Notes: generated from the sequence alone by a model not told the origin. A stretch of 64,000 bases of DNA from Trema orientale (GCA_002914845.1 JXTC01000095.1:293508-357507); one strand, 5' to 3'; counted from the stretch's first letter, positions 45,798 to 57,637 are shown. Numbers and translations: made by a program.

Positions 45798-46378
45798 GAG
45801 GAAATTTGATTTTTAGTGGTAATTTTTCAATAAAAATTGAAAAATCTCACATTTTAAAATTGTCTGAAAAATTCTGGATTTTAATTATGAAAATATCACT
45901 TTTAAAATTATTTAGAAAAATATCACTTTTTATTAATTGCTGAGAGGGATATTAATAAAATTCCAGGCCCAAGATACCAAAAATTGAAAAGTCCCATATG
46001 GACTAATTTTTTTGAAAAATCCTGGATTAATTTAGAAAAATATCACTTTTTAAAAGTATTTTTAGAAAAATAACACTTTTAAAAAATATTTAGAAAAATA
46101 TTATTTTTATTTAAATTTGGTATTTTTCAATGGTACTCGAGATAATCAGTTAGGTTACTTAGAGTAACCAATCCAGTTACTTGAAGTAATTGTTCAAGTC
46201 ACCTCAGGTAACTCAACTAGTTACCTTAAATATCTCATCAATCAATAAAAAGTGGTATTTTTCTAAGTATTTTTATAAGTGGTATTTTTATAATTAAATC
46301 CGAGATTTTTCAGAACAATTTTAAATTCCGGGATTTTTCAATTTTTTTGAAAAAATATCATAAAAAATCAAATTCCTC
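45798..46378. mobile_element. foldback element with repeated GTAAC blocks (581 bp)
   Basis: Termini GAGGAAATTTGATTTTTAG and AAAAAATCAAATTCCTC are inverted; the arms carry ATTGAAAAATC, GAAAAATTCTGGATTTT and AGAAAAATATCACTTTT in mirror order. The centre is a run of GGTTACTTAGAGTAACC-like palindromes. Partial relatives lie at 5954-6156 and 46379-47077. Confidence 0.75.
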
Positions 46379-47077
46379 TTGCTGAGATACTTGAAATAAC
46401 CGGTTAAGTTACCTGAGGTAATTTGGCCGTTTACATTAAGTAGCTAGATTGGTTACCCTAAATAATACAATTGGTACCTCGAGTACTATTGAAATATACA
46501 AATTTTGAAGAAAAAATAGTATTTCCTAAATACGTATTAGAAATGATATTTTTTTAAAAATATTTTTAAAATATGATATTTTTGTAAATCAATTGGATTT
46601 TTCAAAAAATTTGACTCATCTGCAATTTTTTAATTTTTAGTAATTTGGGCATAGAATTTTTTAAAAAGCTCAAAATTGATCCCAACCCTAGGTATTTTGG
46701 GCTTCTTACAAAAATCCATAACCCAAGGTCCAAAACATCTCAGATGGACTGAATTTTTCAAAATTCTCAAAAATCAAAGATGGATTTAGAAAAAAAATAA
46801 CACTTGAAATATTTTGCTAGAAAAATACCATTTTTCAAATAGCTTAGAAAACTATTACTTTTTTTTCAAAATTAGTATTTTTCAATGGTATTTGATGTAA
46901 CTAGTATGATTATCTTAGGTAACTTGACTGGGTACCTCAAATATCTTATCAATTAATAAGTCTAAATATTTTTAAAAGTGGTATTTTACTAAATATTTTT
47001 CAAACAATTTTAGAATTTTGAATTTTCCATTTTTTTTAAATTTACCATATAGAATCAAATTTCCTCAAGTATTTTTT
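46379..47077. repeat. second, rearranged member of the foldback family
   Basis: Shares GGTACCTCGAGTACTATTGAAA and AATTTTGAAG with 5954-6156, and ends with GAATCAAATTTCCTC like the first. The left boundary merges with its neighbour. Confidence 0.6.
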
Positions 47078-47123
47078 ACATTAGAAAAAAGAGTATTCAT
47101 AAAAATTTTCTCTTTTCTCACCA

Positions 47124-47517
47124 TATTTTAAGAAATGGCCTTTGTTGACTAATTTTAATAAATGTCTGCTTTTCTTTTATCAGTTTTTACAAAATAGTCA
47201 TTTTTTAGTTGATCAATTTTTTACATTAGTGAATCAATATTTGTTATTATATCAATTTTGTATTAATATATCACTTTTTGTTTATTAGCGTATCAATTTC
47301 AAATTAGTATATTAATTATTGTAGTTTAAGAATCAATTTTATATAAAGTTTATTAATATATGTTTTTTTCCATAAACTAATAAATTGATATATTTTGAAC
47401 TTTTTTAATCAAGTCAGTCGTTTTGCAAATTGTTTTGATGAATTTGGCCATTTTATTAAATAGTTTTTGAAAAACGGCCATTCGTTAAATTTAATCCTAA
47501 AATTCGGCCATTTAGCT
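47124..47517. mobile_element. AAATGGCC-terminal MITE (about 394 bp)
   Basis: AAATGGCCTTTGTTGACTAATTTTAATAAATG on the left is mirrored by the right end (GTTAAATTTAATCCTAAAATTCGGCCATTT). The inside is rich in TATCAATTTTNTATTAATATA units. Confidence 0.65.
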
Positions 47518-47938
47518 AAGAAAACCTTAAAAAAATGATTCCACCTAGTAAGTCACTTATTATGTTATATGAATTTTGATTATTATTTTCTAAGTTTGAA
47601 ATATTTCACGAAAACGTTAAAAAAAAAAGGGATTTGTACAGAAATGCCCCATTTTTGGGGTTTCACTTCAGTAGATATCTCTTTTTAAAATTATTTACAT
47701 CAGTATCCCTTTTATTAATTAGATTTTTTCTAATACCAAAAGTACCCTTCCAAACCTTACACGCTTCAAACTCTCTCACATATACAATCTCTCTCTCAAC
47801 ATAGCCTCTCTCTACAAACGTTCTCTCTCTCACAATGCTCAAAGACTTCGCTGTTCGGTGAGCTCTGCCATCCGACGACCTCCATTGTCGACCGAATCAG
47901 AAATAATCCATGGCATTCAGATCTATTATATCACTCTG

Positions 47939-48127
47939 TCAAAACTTGAAATGAAGCCCAAGACCTTTGATCGCTAGCTCCTTGACGGCTTGACGGTCCT
48001 TGATAAGGATGCTACTAGTTTTGTTTCCGTCACCGAGCTCCGTTGCATCGACAAGAAGCTGGAACACAATGATTTCAGTGATTGGATCTGGGAAGTCGAA
48101 GTACTCGGGACGAATTGAACGATTCAC
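47939..48127 (-). other. possible captured coding fragment in the MULE
   Basis: A 62-codon open frame (PDPITEIIVFQLLVDATELG, LIKDRQAVKELAIKGLG) in a patch clearly richer in G+C than its surroundings, just inside the left TIR. Not recognised. It may be a captured host-gene piece as in Pack-MULEs, or part of the element's own leader; the opposite strand is also partly open. Confidence 0.3.
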
Positions 48128-48544
48128 TTCGACGATTTATTCCAATAGTGATGGCCAATGACGTTGATGATGATGATGATGGATTTGGTGTGGTGGTATT
48201 TTTTTTTCCTTTTGTATGTAGCTTTACGTTTATTTTAATCCCTAAGTCTTTATCGCTTTTAGCCATATTCTTTATGGTTCTTAGTTTTTTAGTGCCTAAA
48301 TTGAAATTGGGGCTCATTTCAGCTTTGTATTTTTGGTTATCAATATGACTTGAATTCTTCAAATAATGTTAGTTATGGGGTAACAATATTTTTCATTGTC
48401 GTGGTCACTGTCGTTGGTGTTGGTGTTCTAATTTGTTGCTTTATCGGTAGCTTAATTATATTTACTTCATTTGCTTATTATAGATTATATATATATTTTT
48501 TGATATATATTATATATTTTTATTTTGGCAAATCAGTTATATAC

Positions 48545-48935
48545 TAGTAAATTAATTATACACTCCAATAAATTTATCATGTACCATGGTAAATAATTTA
48601 TATTCCTTAGTAAATTAGTTATATATACTGGTAAATAAATTATATACTTCAGTAAATAAAGTATATACTATAGACCGATGAATGAATTATATATTATGGT
48701 AAATGAATTATGTATGCTTGTAAATGAATTACATACTATGGTAAATTAATTATATACATCGGTAAATGAGAAATTTATACCAGTAAATGAATTATAAATT
48801 ATAGTAAATGAATTATATACTATGGTAAATGAATTATATAAACCGGTAAATAACTTATAAATTATAGTAAATGAATTATATACACCGGTAAATGAATTAC
48901 ATAATTCATTTTATATAATTAATTATACTATGGTA
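48545..48935. repeat. tandem repeat, GGTAAATGAATTATATAC units
   Basis: At least 12 units of about 27-31 bp around (TA)CTATGGTAAATGAATTATA or CACCGGTAAATGAATTA. Variants of GTAAAT continue on both sides. Confidence 0.9.
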
Positions 48936-49046
48936 AAGAAAGAATAAACCAAAGGATAGAATTAGCTTAGATTTTCTTTCTTGTACATTTTTTAGTTGTT
49001 GATCTGATTTTGTGCTTTATGTCTTCCTTTTGTACTTGTAACTAAC

Positions 49047-49700
49047 TTAGAATGATGAGTTATGAGCATCGGGAATTAATGTTTCTGTTTACTTGATTAA
49101 ATAAAGTGGTAAATAACATGTAAATTATTCATTTACTTGATTAAACTTGTTAAAAAAAAATAGTAAATAAGACATAAATGATTCATTTACATGATTAAAC
49201 TCGATAAAAAAAAGATAAATAAGTTGTGAATACGTTAGACTGGTGAGTTATGAGCATTAAGAATTAATGTTTCTGTTCACTTGATTAAATAAAGTGGTAA
49301 ACAACACTTAAATTATTTATTTACCTGATTAAACTCGATAAAAAAAAGGTAAAGAAATTGTGCTTAAGTTAGAATGATGAGTTATGAGCATCAGGAATTA
49401 ATGATTCTATTTACTCGATTAAATAAAATAATAAATAACACATAAATTATTCATTTACTTGATTAAACATGTTAAAAAATGGTAAATAAGACGTAAATGA
49501 TTCATTTACCTGATTAAACTCGATAACAAAAAAGTAAAGAAGTTGTGAATAAGTTAGAATAGTGATTTATGAGAATCAATAATTAATACTTCTGTTTACT
49601 TGATTAAATAAAGTGGTAAATAACACGTAAATTATTCATTTCCTTTATTAAATTTGTTAAAAAATAGTAAATTAATGGTAAATCAATTATTTACATGATA
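49047..49700. repeat. higher-order tandem repeat, 135-187 bp x 4
   Basis: GTTAGAATGATGAGTTATGAGCAT starts units at 49047, 49234, 49369 and 49553. Each is followed by TTAATGTTTCTGTTTACTTG, a TGATTAAAC block and GGTAAATAA. The short unit (135) lacks one of the two TGATTAAAC sub-blocks. Confidence 0.88.
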
Positions 49701-49822
49701 TACCTAAAAAAAGTTAGAAAGAAAGTAAATGGGTTGAGAAAAGGGTAAATTAATGGTAAATAAATTATTTACATGATATACCTAAAAAAATAAATGGTAA
49801 ATAAATGGTAAATGATCGTAAA

Positions 49823-50446
49823 TTAGATTAAAATATTAACAAACCTTAATGCAGAATTTAAATTCTCTGAAATATTTGAAGTCATGATATTAAACCTTTT
49901 CCTAACAAAATGTGACCGAGCCCATCTCTCCAAACCTGCTTTACGAAGGTACTCAGAGACAATAGGTTGAATTTTCTTTATCTTGTGCATAAAATATTCA
50001 ATATCAGTTTGTAAATAGGCTCTAGCATACTGATTGAACAAATCATCATTCCCAAGAAATTTGTATTGGGTTTTCAAGTTATTTAGAAGGTGGTAAATGC
50101 ATATCCCATGATGCACATTTGGGAAAATCTTCAAAATCACTTTTTTAGTGCTTTTATGCCTGTCAGTAACAAAAACCATATCTTCACGATCTCCGCTTAC
50201 ACCCTTCAAGTTGTTGAAAAACCACTCCCAGCAGCCATCATTCTCTGAGTCACCAACTCCATATGCTAGAGGAAAAATCTGATTATTACCATCCAATGCA
50301 CAAGCAATTAAAAGTGTTCTACCATATTTATACTTCATATATGTACCATCAACACACACAACAGGGTAACAATGGCTCCAACCCTTTGATTGAAGCATCC
50401 AAGCATATGAATAGGCATTTGAATTCCCCTTCATAATCGGTTTCAT
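49823..50446 (-). pseudogene. MULE transposase, truncated
   Basis: 207 codons with the MULE/MuDR core: VVCVDGTYMKYKYGRTLLIA (first catalytic Asp at 33), FPLAYGVGDSENDGCWEWFF, FVTDRHKSTKK (second Asp at 95), the HGICIYHLLNNL element with C116-x2-H119, and the later block WARSHFVRKRFNIMTSN. The N-terminal DNA-binding part (WRKY/FAR1-like zinc finger) and the C-terminal SWIM zinc finger are missing; the C-terminus runs into the GTAAAT repeats. It may be expressed but should not work alone. The frame is open and well preserved, more so than the copia remnants nearby. Confidence 0.9.
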
Positions 50447-51465
50447 ATTTTGCTATTGTTCCTGAAACAAAGTAAATTACTAGTAATAAAATATTTTGGA
50501 CTTCATATATTATGTTTAATAAATTAGCGGCTAGAAGAAAATGAACAAATAACGACGAGTCGATTATTATATAAATAATAATTTAGATTCTTTAATGATG
50601 TATCATGGTACATCAATAATCTGTCTTTGTAAATAAAAAGTTTACGATGGTAAATTATTCATTTACAATGGCTATGTAGCATCAAGTTTTCTTTCCATCA
50701 TAATGATTGGAATTTTACTCATAGCTAGCCTAAACATAGAAAAGAAAGCAAAAAAAAAATCCAAAATATCAGAACACAAACAAAATCAGGTCGAGAAAAA
50801 TCCAAAATTTGGGGAAAAAAATCTCAAAATATGAATGAATTCGTACTAAAATTGATCATAGAATAGCTGGAAATAAATTGATCAAAAAACGATTCTAGAA
50901 AATGTATTGCTAAATATAAGAAAAATTTGAGATGCCAAAAAGATAGTAGCCATTAAAAGTAAATGAAAGTAAATAAAAATATAAGAAAAATCAAAGATAG
51001 ATCGGTCAAATAAGGAGAAGATACCTCAAGAGTATTGCCGAATCTTGTCTGATTCCCTAAAAATTAGAGAGAGAGAAAAGGAAATCAACCAAGGTAAATG
51101 AAAATATAGAGAATGATCAAAAACCATGGAGAAAATACCTTTTTGAAGTTGTTTGTTTTCCAAGAAAATTGAGAGGAAAATCGTTTCTCACCAAATCGTG
51201 TTCTTCTTCTTCATTTTCTCGACTTCATCGTTGCTTTTTTTTTTTTTTCCCTCTTTTGAATCTATCAAATGCAAGTTGCGGCTGAGGGGAGGTCTTGAAC
51301 TGAAGCGCCAAACGGACGTACAACTGGCTGCAGAATGAAATAAGGAAGGGTAGATTAGTAAAATTAACTTTAAAAATATTAAAAAAGGATATATATGTTA
51401 AAACTTTGAGAAAGGGATATATACTTACATGGGATGCTAAGAAGGGGCATACCATGTAGTTTCCT

Positions 51466-51679
51466 CTTGATTTTAATACAATTACGAGTTGGCTTGGATT
51501 GTATCGGTTTTTATACATAAATTAGATAAGATTGACATCCTAGCTCTACTCCACCACTGCTCTCCCTCTGATTTTCTCTCTCTAGAATGATATCTTTTTT
51601 TCCTCTTACGTTCTAGTCCTTATATAGCGATACGAGTGAATTCACATTTTTCAAGGCTCTATTTTGATTGGCGAAGTGT
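51466..51679. other. flank of the MULE, no gene seen
   Basis: CT-rich (CTCTCCCTCTGATTTTCTCTC at 51560-51580). Nothing supported. Confidence 0.4.
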
Positions 51680-52010
51680 AGGTGTCAATTTCACATTTTT
51701 TTCATTTTCTTTTCTCTTTTTGTTTTCTACAAAATCTGATACCAAGCATGGGATTCGGTGTGGCACCATTACATAAGCTCAGCATATTCCCCGCTGTTGA
51801 TTGGTTGAAACAAAAGCTGATAGTGGCCGACGTGGAGAGAACGAGTTCGAGAAGAAAGAGGTTGTGCGGGATCTGCAGAGTACCTGATCTAACACGGTTG
51901 GGAAAACACTGCTGCAGCTGACGCACGCGAGCCCCACCCGATTTCCTGCTACGCTGGCTTCGCTCCATGCCTGCTCCTTCTTTTCCACACGCGTGTTTGG
52001 GCTTTACTTC
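51680..52010 (-). repeat. possible copia LTR end with primer site
   Basis: The minus strand at about 51751-51737 reads GCTTGGTATCAGATTTTG, matching a copia primer site. The sequence upstream of it on that strand (51752-52010) is GC-richer and ends ATGCTT. If so, it is the tail of a 5' LTR whose internal part is lost. The overlapping open frames have no domain. Confidence 0.4.
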
Positions 52011-52289
52011 TTCCGATTTTTATTTTTTTATTTAATCTAAATTTAATTCAAAACAAATCAAAATCTAAAACAAATAAAATTAATTCCGAATTAATTAAAC
52101 TAAACTAAATTAAATTATCTTGTACTAAATTAAATTAAATGCCTAAACCTAATAAAAAAATAACTAAAATTAAATAAAACTAAATCAAAGTGGAATGAAA
52201 TAAAATAACTTAAAATTATTTAAAATCTAAACTAAAATTATTCAAAGACACTCATTTTAACTAAATTAAAGAGTACAAATAACCCTATA
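52011..52289. repeat. low-complexity AAATTAAAY tract
   Basis: Long run of AACTAAATTAAAT-like words. No gene. Confidence 0.7.
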
Positions 52290-52880
52290 ACCCTATTTTT
52301 GTAGAGTTATTAGTCGCCTTATGCTCGGCATCGTTCTCATCAATTGAATCTTCTTTAGTTGTTTAGGGACTTGTTTGTCTCTCAATGATTTGCTACCCTA
52401 TCTTTTATTGCATCATTTCTTCAGTTTCTTTTGAGTCTGGTAGTTCTTCCTTCTCTAGAGATCACCACGAGGATGTTTATTCAAATACCAAATTTCATGA
52501 TGTATAGCACTAGCCATTAGTAGGGTTATGACATTTTTACTCTTTTCTCTAGTTATCGTATCCAACAAAGATATGCTAAACTACCTTTTTATTGAACTTG
52601 CTATATAGATGACTTGGCACGAAGACATAGCACACATATTCGAAAACTCGGAAGTGACCAGTTGTAGGTTTAGCATCTCATAGTTTCTCAAAGTGTGAAA
52701 TAAGCCGAAGTTGTAGTTAAGGAAATCTGTTGATGACACGGGCCGATGTTTTCATACATTTAGCCCAAAATGTGGCAGGTGTGTTTTTTTGCATGTAACA
52801 TGCTTTAACATATTTTTGCAAGATGCCGATTTTTACACTCAGCTACACCAATTTTCTGTGGTGTATTTGGACAAATAAAC
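52290..52880 (-). pseudogene. copia A integrase C-terminal part
   Basis: The minus strand reads CPNTPQKIGVAECKNRHLAK, then HFRVFEYVCYVFVPSHLYSK and IFVGYDN, the typical end of a copia integrase. Broken by stops. Starts exactly at the end of the copia B LTR. Confidence 0.85.
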
Positions 52881-53184
52881 TGTTGGCGTTCCTTTCAATT
52901 TCGAAGGTACTAAGAGTTAAGAAAAGATATTTTTTGAGAGTTCTAACACTGGTTTGATTGAATGAATCTCAATAATAACTGAGATTAGTAAACTCTTATT
53001 TATAATCAGATTACAAGCGTAAGCTTCCACTAGAAGCTTCTAACTGTTATAACAATCTTCTAACAGCTAATTAACAAACTGCTTAACTAATTAACAACTC
53101 TAACAAACTGCTGAGTCAACTACACATCAGCAACAATAACAAACTGCTTAGTCAACTACACATCAGCAACTAGACTCTGTAACA
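52881..53184 (-). repeat. 3' LTR of copia B (304 bp)
   Basis: On the minus strand TGTTACAGAGTCTAGTTGC...GAACGCCAACA, preceded by the purine tract TTGAGGGGGCA. TATA-like TTATAAATAAGAG near 53003 on the minus strand. Confidence 0.9.
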
Positions 53185-54300
53185 TGCCCCCTCAAGCGTA
53201 ACACAGGTGAAACTGATGTAAGCTTGTTACACAAATAACTAAACTGAGAGACAAGTAGAGCCCTGGTAAAAATATCAGCAACCTATTCTGAAGAAGGCAC
53301 ATATCGAACGTCAAGCTCTTGAGCCAAAACCTTTTCTCGAACATAATGAACATCAATTTCAATGTGTTTGGTACGAGCATGAAACACAGGATTAGATGCT
53401 AATGATTTTGCTCCACTATTGTCACACCAAAGAACTGACTGCTGCTGAAGTTTGATACCCAGCTCTTTGAATAAAGAGTGTAACCATACTAATTCTATTG
53501 CAGCTGAAGCAAGTGCTCTGTATTCGGCCTCAGTACTTGAACGAGCCACCACTTTTTGCTTCTTAAAACTCCAATTAATCAAGTTTCCTCCAAGAAAAAC
53601 ACAATGACCACTGGTAGATCGCCTATCATCAATACTACTAGCCCAATCAGTATCAGAAAATCCTTCAAGCACAAGTTGAGAAGCTGGTTTGAAATGAAGA
53701 CCAAGATAAGGAGTATTCTTAAGGTAACGAAGAACCCTTTTACAAGCAGCCCAATGATTAATGGTAGGAGCATGAAGAAACTGACTCAGCTTATTAACAG
53801 AAAAGGCTATGTCAGGACGAGTCATAGTTAAATACTGCAATGCGCCTATACTACTCCGATAAAGAGTTGGATTATCAAGAAGAGGACTATCACCAAGAGC
53901 TAATTTATTACCAAAGACCATAGGAGTTGAACACGGCTTGGCATTGAGCATATTAGTCTTGGACAATAAATCCAACACATATTTAGTTTGAGTGAGAAAC
54001 AGACCATCAGTATTTCTAAAAGCTTCAAAACCGAGAAAGTAGTTTACTGAACCAAGTGTTTTCAAAGCAAACTGCCTATGCAAATCATCAATAACCTTTT
54101 GAACAGCATCAGAATTTGCCCCAGTGATGAGTATATCATCAACATAGACCAGTAACAATATAAGATCACCATTAACTTTGCAATGAAATAAAGAAGAATC
54201 TGAGATAGAATTAACAAAACCCCATTGAGTGAGAGCATTCTTCAAAGTGTCAAACCAAGCGCGAGGAGCTTGCTTTAGGCCATACAGTGCTTTCTTAAGC
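53185..54300 (-). pseudogene. copia B reverse transcriptase and RNase H (5'-truncated)
   Basis: Long open frame with KKALYGLKQAPRAWFDTLK, LLVYVDDILITG (YVDD), GALQYLTMTRPDIAFSVNKL, DTDWASSIDDRRSTSGHCVF, SSTEAEYRALA, and WCDNSGAKSLASNPVFHAR with KHIEIDVHYVREK. One TAG at 53283-53285 replaces a sense codon just before VADIFTRALL, after which the frame runs to the LTR. Everything upstream of mid-RT is missing, so the element is a 5'-truncated insertion or a recombination product inside copia A. Much better preserved than copia A. Confidence 0.92.
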
Positions 54301-55648
54301 TACTAAGAGAAATCATCTAATATATATTGTCCACCAATGTTTGGGCGTGAATATTGGATTTTCTTGCTGTGTTCTTCTTCCACTATTTCTCCAAACTCTT
54401 TGAATTTCTCTAGCATATTGGCTTTCTCTTTCATAAAGAAAACACATACATATCTTGAGAAGTCATCGATAAATATCACCATATATCATATCCTCCCAAT
54501 AGATGGTTGCTTGACATGTCCAAAAACATCAGTGTGAACAAGTTCCAACGATGCTTTTGCTCTGAACTTCGAATTCTCATACGGTAATTAGCATGCTTTA
54601 CCGTATTGGCATCCGGTATAGATAGTCTCTGCTCTCACTTCATGCTGACGAATATCTCTAAGCATTGACTTCTTTATCATCACTTTCAATTTGTGATAGC
54701 TTACATGTCCTAATCTTGCATGCCACAAATCTACTATCTCATTCTTTCGTATCTTGTCTACACAAGCACACTCTGCTGACATTATGTAAACAGACTCCAA
54801 TCTTCATACCTCCATTTTTGGTGTACCTGAGATCTTTAAGTCTTGATGCATTTTAACGTCACAGAGTCTGAATAAAACATAGTGACATGACAACATTAAT
54901 TGCCACATTGATAACAGATTTTTCTTCATGTCAGGAACATGATAGATGTCTTGAGGCGACACCATGACACAACTTCCATTATATTCGGTCATACTTTGCA
55001 GCTTTTCTCATCACCAGTCGTATGATACAGACAACCCAAGTTGACGATCCAATCTTTGTCATATCCATCCAGATACTACTGTTTTGAGAGCCATTTCTTC
55101 TTCTTCTGCAACAAATGATACTTCAAGATCCAACTCTTCATCACTTTATTTTTCTGGATTAGACGCAGTTGCATTACATTCAATAACTTTTTTTTCTGGA
55201 ATAATAATTTTTAGACATGTGGTCCTTCTAGTTCTAGCATTTTCCATCAAATATTTTCTTTTGTATGATTTAACCATTATTACTGTCATTATTCAAAGCT
55301 CCCCTGATTGGAAGCTTCCTTCTTGGTGATGGCCATTTTTCCTTAGATCATTTTCTAGAATTTTGTCCCCATCGGTTATTGTTTTTGCTGCTAAAAACAT
55401 CTTGTTGTGTAATAAATAACAACTCATTTTCAAGAAATTGTAATTTTCTAGCGTTCCTTTTTGAGAATAATGCCTTGAAGGTATCCCATGCTTATTTGGG
55501 TGTCTCTACACTTCGTATATTCTTTAATATTTTCTCATCTACTGTGGTCTTGATCACGAATATAGCCATTTCCACTTTTGACTTTCCATTTTCTCAAAAC
55601 GGCAACATTTCCAGATTCTAGTGGTATAACTACAATGCCACCAACAAC
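54301..55648 (-). pseudogene. copia A gag (3' part), protease and integrase start
   Basis: On the minus strand: gag LENELLFITQQDV near 55415, protease-like DWIVNLGCLYHTTGD near 55040, IYHVPDMKKNLLSMWQL, the gag-pre-integrase block DLWHARLGHVSYHKLKVM, and integrase start FGHVKQPSIGRI and VIFIDDFSRYVCVFFMKEKA. Stops every few dozen codons. Confidence 0.88.
55644..55648. repeat. target-site duplication ACAAC (left copy)
   Basis: ACAAC matches 61114-61118 at the other side of the gypsy element. Confidence 0.88.
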
Positions 55649-57260
55649 TATTAAGTCCATAAAAATGGAGTTATTAAGTACTAATATACCTTAATTTTTG
55701 CTATGTTCTTGTTTATTTTAAGTTGTTTCAATTATTTTCTTATTGTTTTGCTTGTTTATGTATATAGATGAATGAAACAAAGGTATTTGATGCAAAATAA
55801 GATGAATTTGTACATCACAAATGGGTCTTTTAAGCTATTAGAATTGAGGTTGAATCTGATACGGTTGTAACGCAATGAAAATGAGGCAAATCGGAGCTCA
55901 AACAAAAAAATGGTGCATCCGAGAATCCGAGGTGCCAAACCAGCAGAAAAGTGGGGACCAAGTCTCAGGAACTTTTGGTACCGCAGCGCCAAAAATAGTG
56001 CCGCGGCGCCACCTCCTACGTCTTGGGTCAATAATTGACAACTGAGATTAACTTTTTGACGATCAAAAGGTCCAGATTCGGTCTGTCTTAGGTTTGCACG
56101 AACCACCACTTTAAAGCCTTATCTTTGGAATTGAAAGAGGCATATTGGGATAGAGAGAAAGAGAGAGTGGCAGCCATGGAAAGAGAGAAAGAAGAAGATG
56201 AAGACATGCTCCAACCAACTTTATTTCTCGATTTCCTCCACAATATCAACACCATAGTTTGTTCTTAGCTTTTTCTCTTTATTTTCTTGAGAGTTTTCTT
56301 TGTATTTTCCATATTTAGAGAGTAGTATTGTTGAGAGCAAATCTTTGAAAGAGGATTCAAGAGAGCAAGAACCAAGTTTGGAGGAGGAGATTAACAAACT
56401 ATATGAACACCTTCAAGCTCTTCAAAGAGGGGGAATTCTAAAACTCATTTCTCTTTGATATTTTGTATTTCTTGAATTCATAGTATTAAAATGTTATTGT
56501 TCTCAATTTATATTATGAACTAAATTCTTTTTTGTCTAGTTTTACTATGTGAACCAATCTAGTACCTGTGTTTGCTTATTTCTCTTCTTCCATTAATAGA
56601 ATCCATTGTTGAGTTATTTGTTTCACCTTATGCTTATTGCTTCTATTTAATTGATCACTAAATAGATTGTTGAGTGAAATTTCTATGAACTTGGAAAGGG
56701 GATTAGAAATTTAGATTTAGGTAGAACAACATAAGATTACCTAGTTTGGGGTAAGTTTGCATTAGATAAGAATATACCTATGTGACTTGTGCAACCTTTG
56801 TGTGAGAATAACTAAACTTAATGAATCTAGTCAATTTGTGTTAGGAGTAACATATTAGCTTGTCTAGGTGTTTTCATTTTTGTCTTAGAAAGGAGTTTGT
56901 GAATACATTCGAATTCTCGGTTGACAACTCTAGTGGATCAATTAATTTAAGAGAGAAATTGTGAAATAGCATGACAAGAGAATGGTTAGGGAATTAGTAA
57001 ACCTAGACATTTTTCTTATTGATTTATCTTTTATTCATTTTGCATACTAGTGTATTTGCTTTGTTTTATTTCTCCAAAATCTATATTTCGGTTGTTTGGA
57101 TAAAGTTAGGATTAACCAATTTTAATACTTAACTTAGATTTAGTAATCAATCTTCGTGGGTTCGAGACTCATTTTAGTTCCAAATCTATATTACTTGTGA
57201 CCGTGTGTTCTTGTGCGGGAGTGTGTGAGTATAATTTATAGTTGTACATTCCAACCAACA
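55649..57260 (+). repeat. 5' LTR of gypsy C
   Basis: Begins TATTAAGTCC (TG changed to TA) and ends CCAACCAACA. Contains the block CCGCGGCGCCACCTCCTAC near 56000. Matches 59504-61113 along its length. Confidence 0.93.
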
Positions 57261-57264
57261 AGTT

Positions 57265-57282
57265 TTTGGCGCCGTTGCTGGG
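57265..57282 (+). other. primer binding site of gypsy C (tRNA-Asp)
   Basis: TTGGCGCCGTTGCTGGGGA four bases after the LTR matches the 3' end of plant tRNA-Asp with one change, as in Athila-like elements. Confidence 0.85.
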
Positions 57283-57374
57283 GATTGAAATACGATTTCT
57301 TTGTTAATATTAATACCAATCAATTCTAATTTTACTTCAAACTTTTCTTTTTTTGATTTTTTTGTTTTTTTTTT

Positions 57375-57629
57375 GTGAGGTTCATGATGCTTGCTAAGGT
57401 AAGATTTCACCTAAGCCTCACAACATTTTTCCAACATGGCTTGGAACTCTTACACATGGCTTGGGAAAGATTCAAAATAAGGCTTAGTAGAGAACCCGAC
57501 CACGAATTGCCTAAGTGGTACCAACTCCAAGTATTTATGAAAGGTTTGAATCCTACAAGCAGGAGTTGGGTTGAAGATAGATATGACTTCCCAATTTGTG
57601 AAGAGAGACCCATGAAGCCTATCAAATAA
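57375..57629 (+). pseudogene. gypsy C gag fragment
   Basis: LLHMAWERFKIRLSREPDH, LPKWYQLQVFMKGLNPTSRS is the conserved Retrotrans_gag block of Athila/Tat elements. Only about 50 residues of gag remain before the frame ends. Confidence 0.75.
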
Positions 57630-57637
57630 TAGAGGAC

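Larger units (their letters stand above)
47629..51465 (-). mobile_element. Mutator-like element (MULE) with degraded TIRs
   Basis: The ends are inverted relatives: GGGATTTGTACAGAAATGCCCC on the left, AGGAAACTACATGGTATGCCCC read in from the right, followed on both sides by TATCCCTTTT-like and ACCCTTCC blocks. Between them lie a truncated transposase on the minus strand, about 1.2 kb of tandem repeats and a GC-richer patch (47820-48130). No 9-bp duplication is visible, so it is old. Limits are approximate. Confidence 0.7.

Noticed and set aside
48545-49700. Repeat array considered as CRISPR
   Set aside because: Plant nuclear setting; units are contiguous and degenerate with no unique spacers.
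55756-56109. 117-codon minus-strand frame, repeated at 59573-59886
   Set aside because: Antisense inside both LTRs of the gypsy element.
57155-57175. tRNA-like GGGTTCGAGACTC motif
   Set aside because: It occurs in both gypsy LTRs and has no acceptor stem or D-arm around it; a T-loop look-alike.
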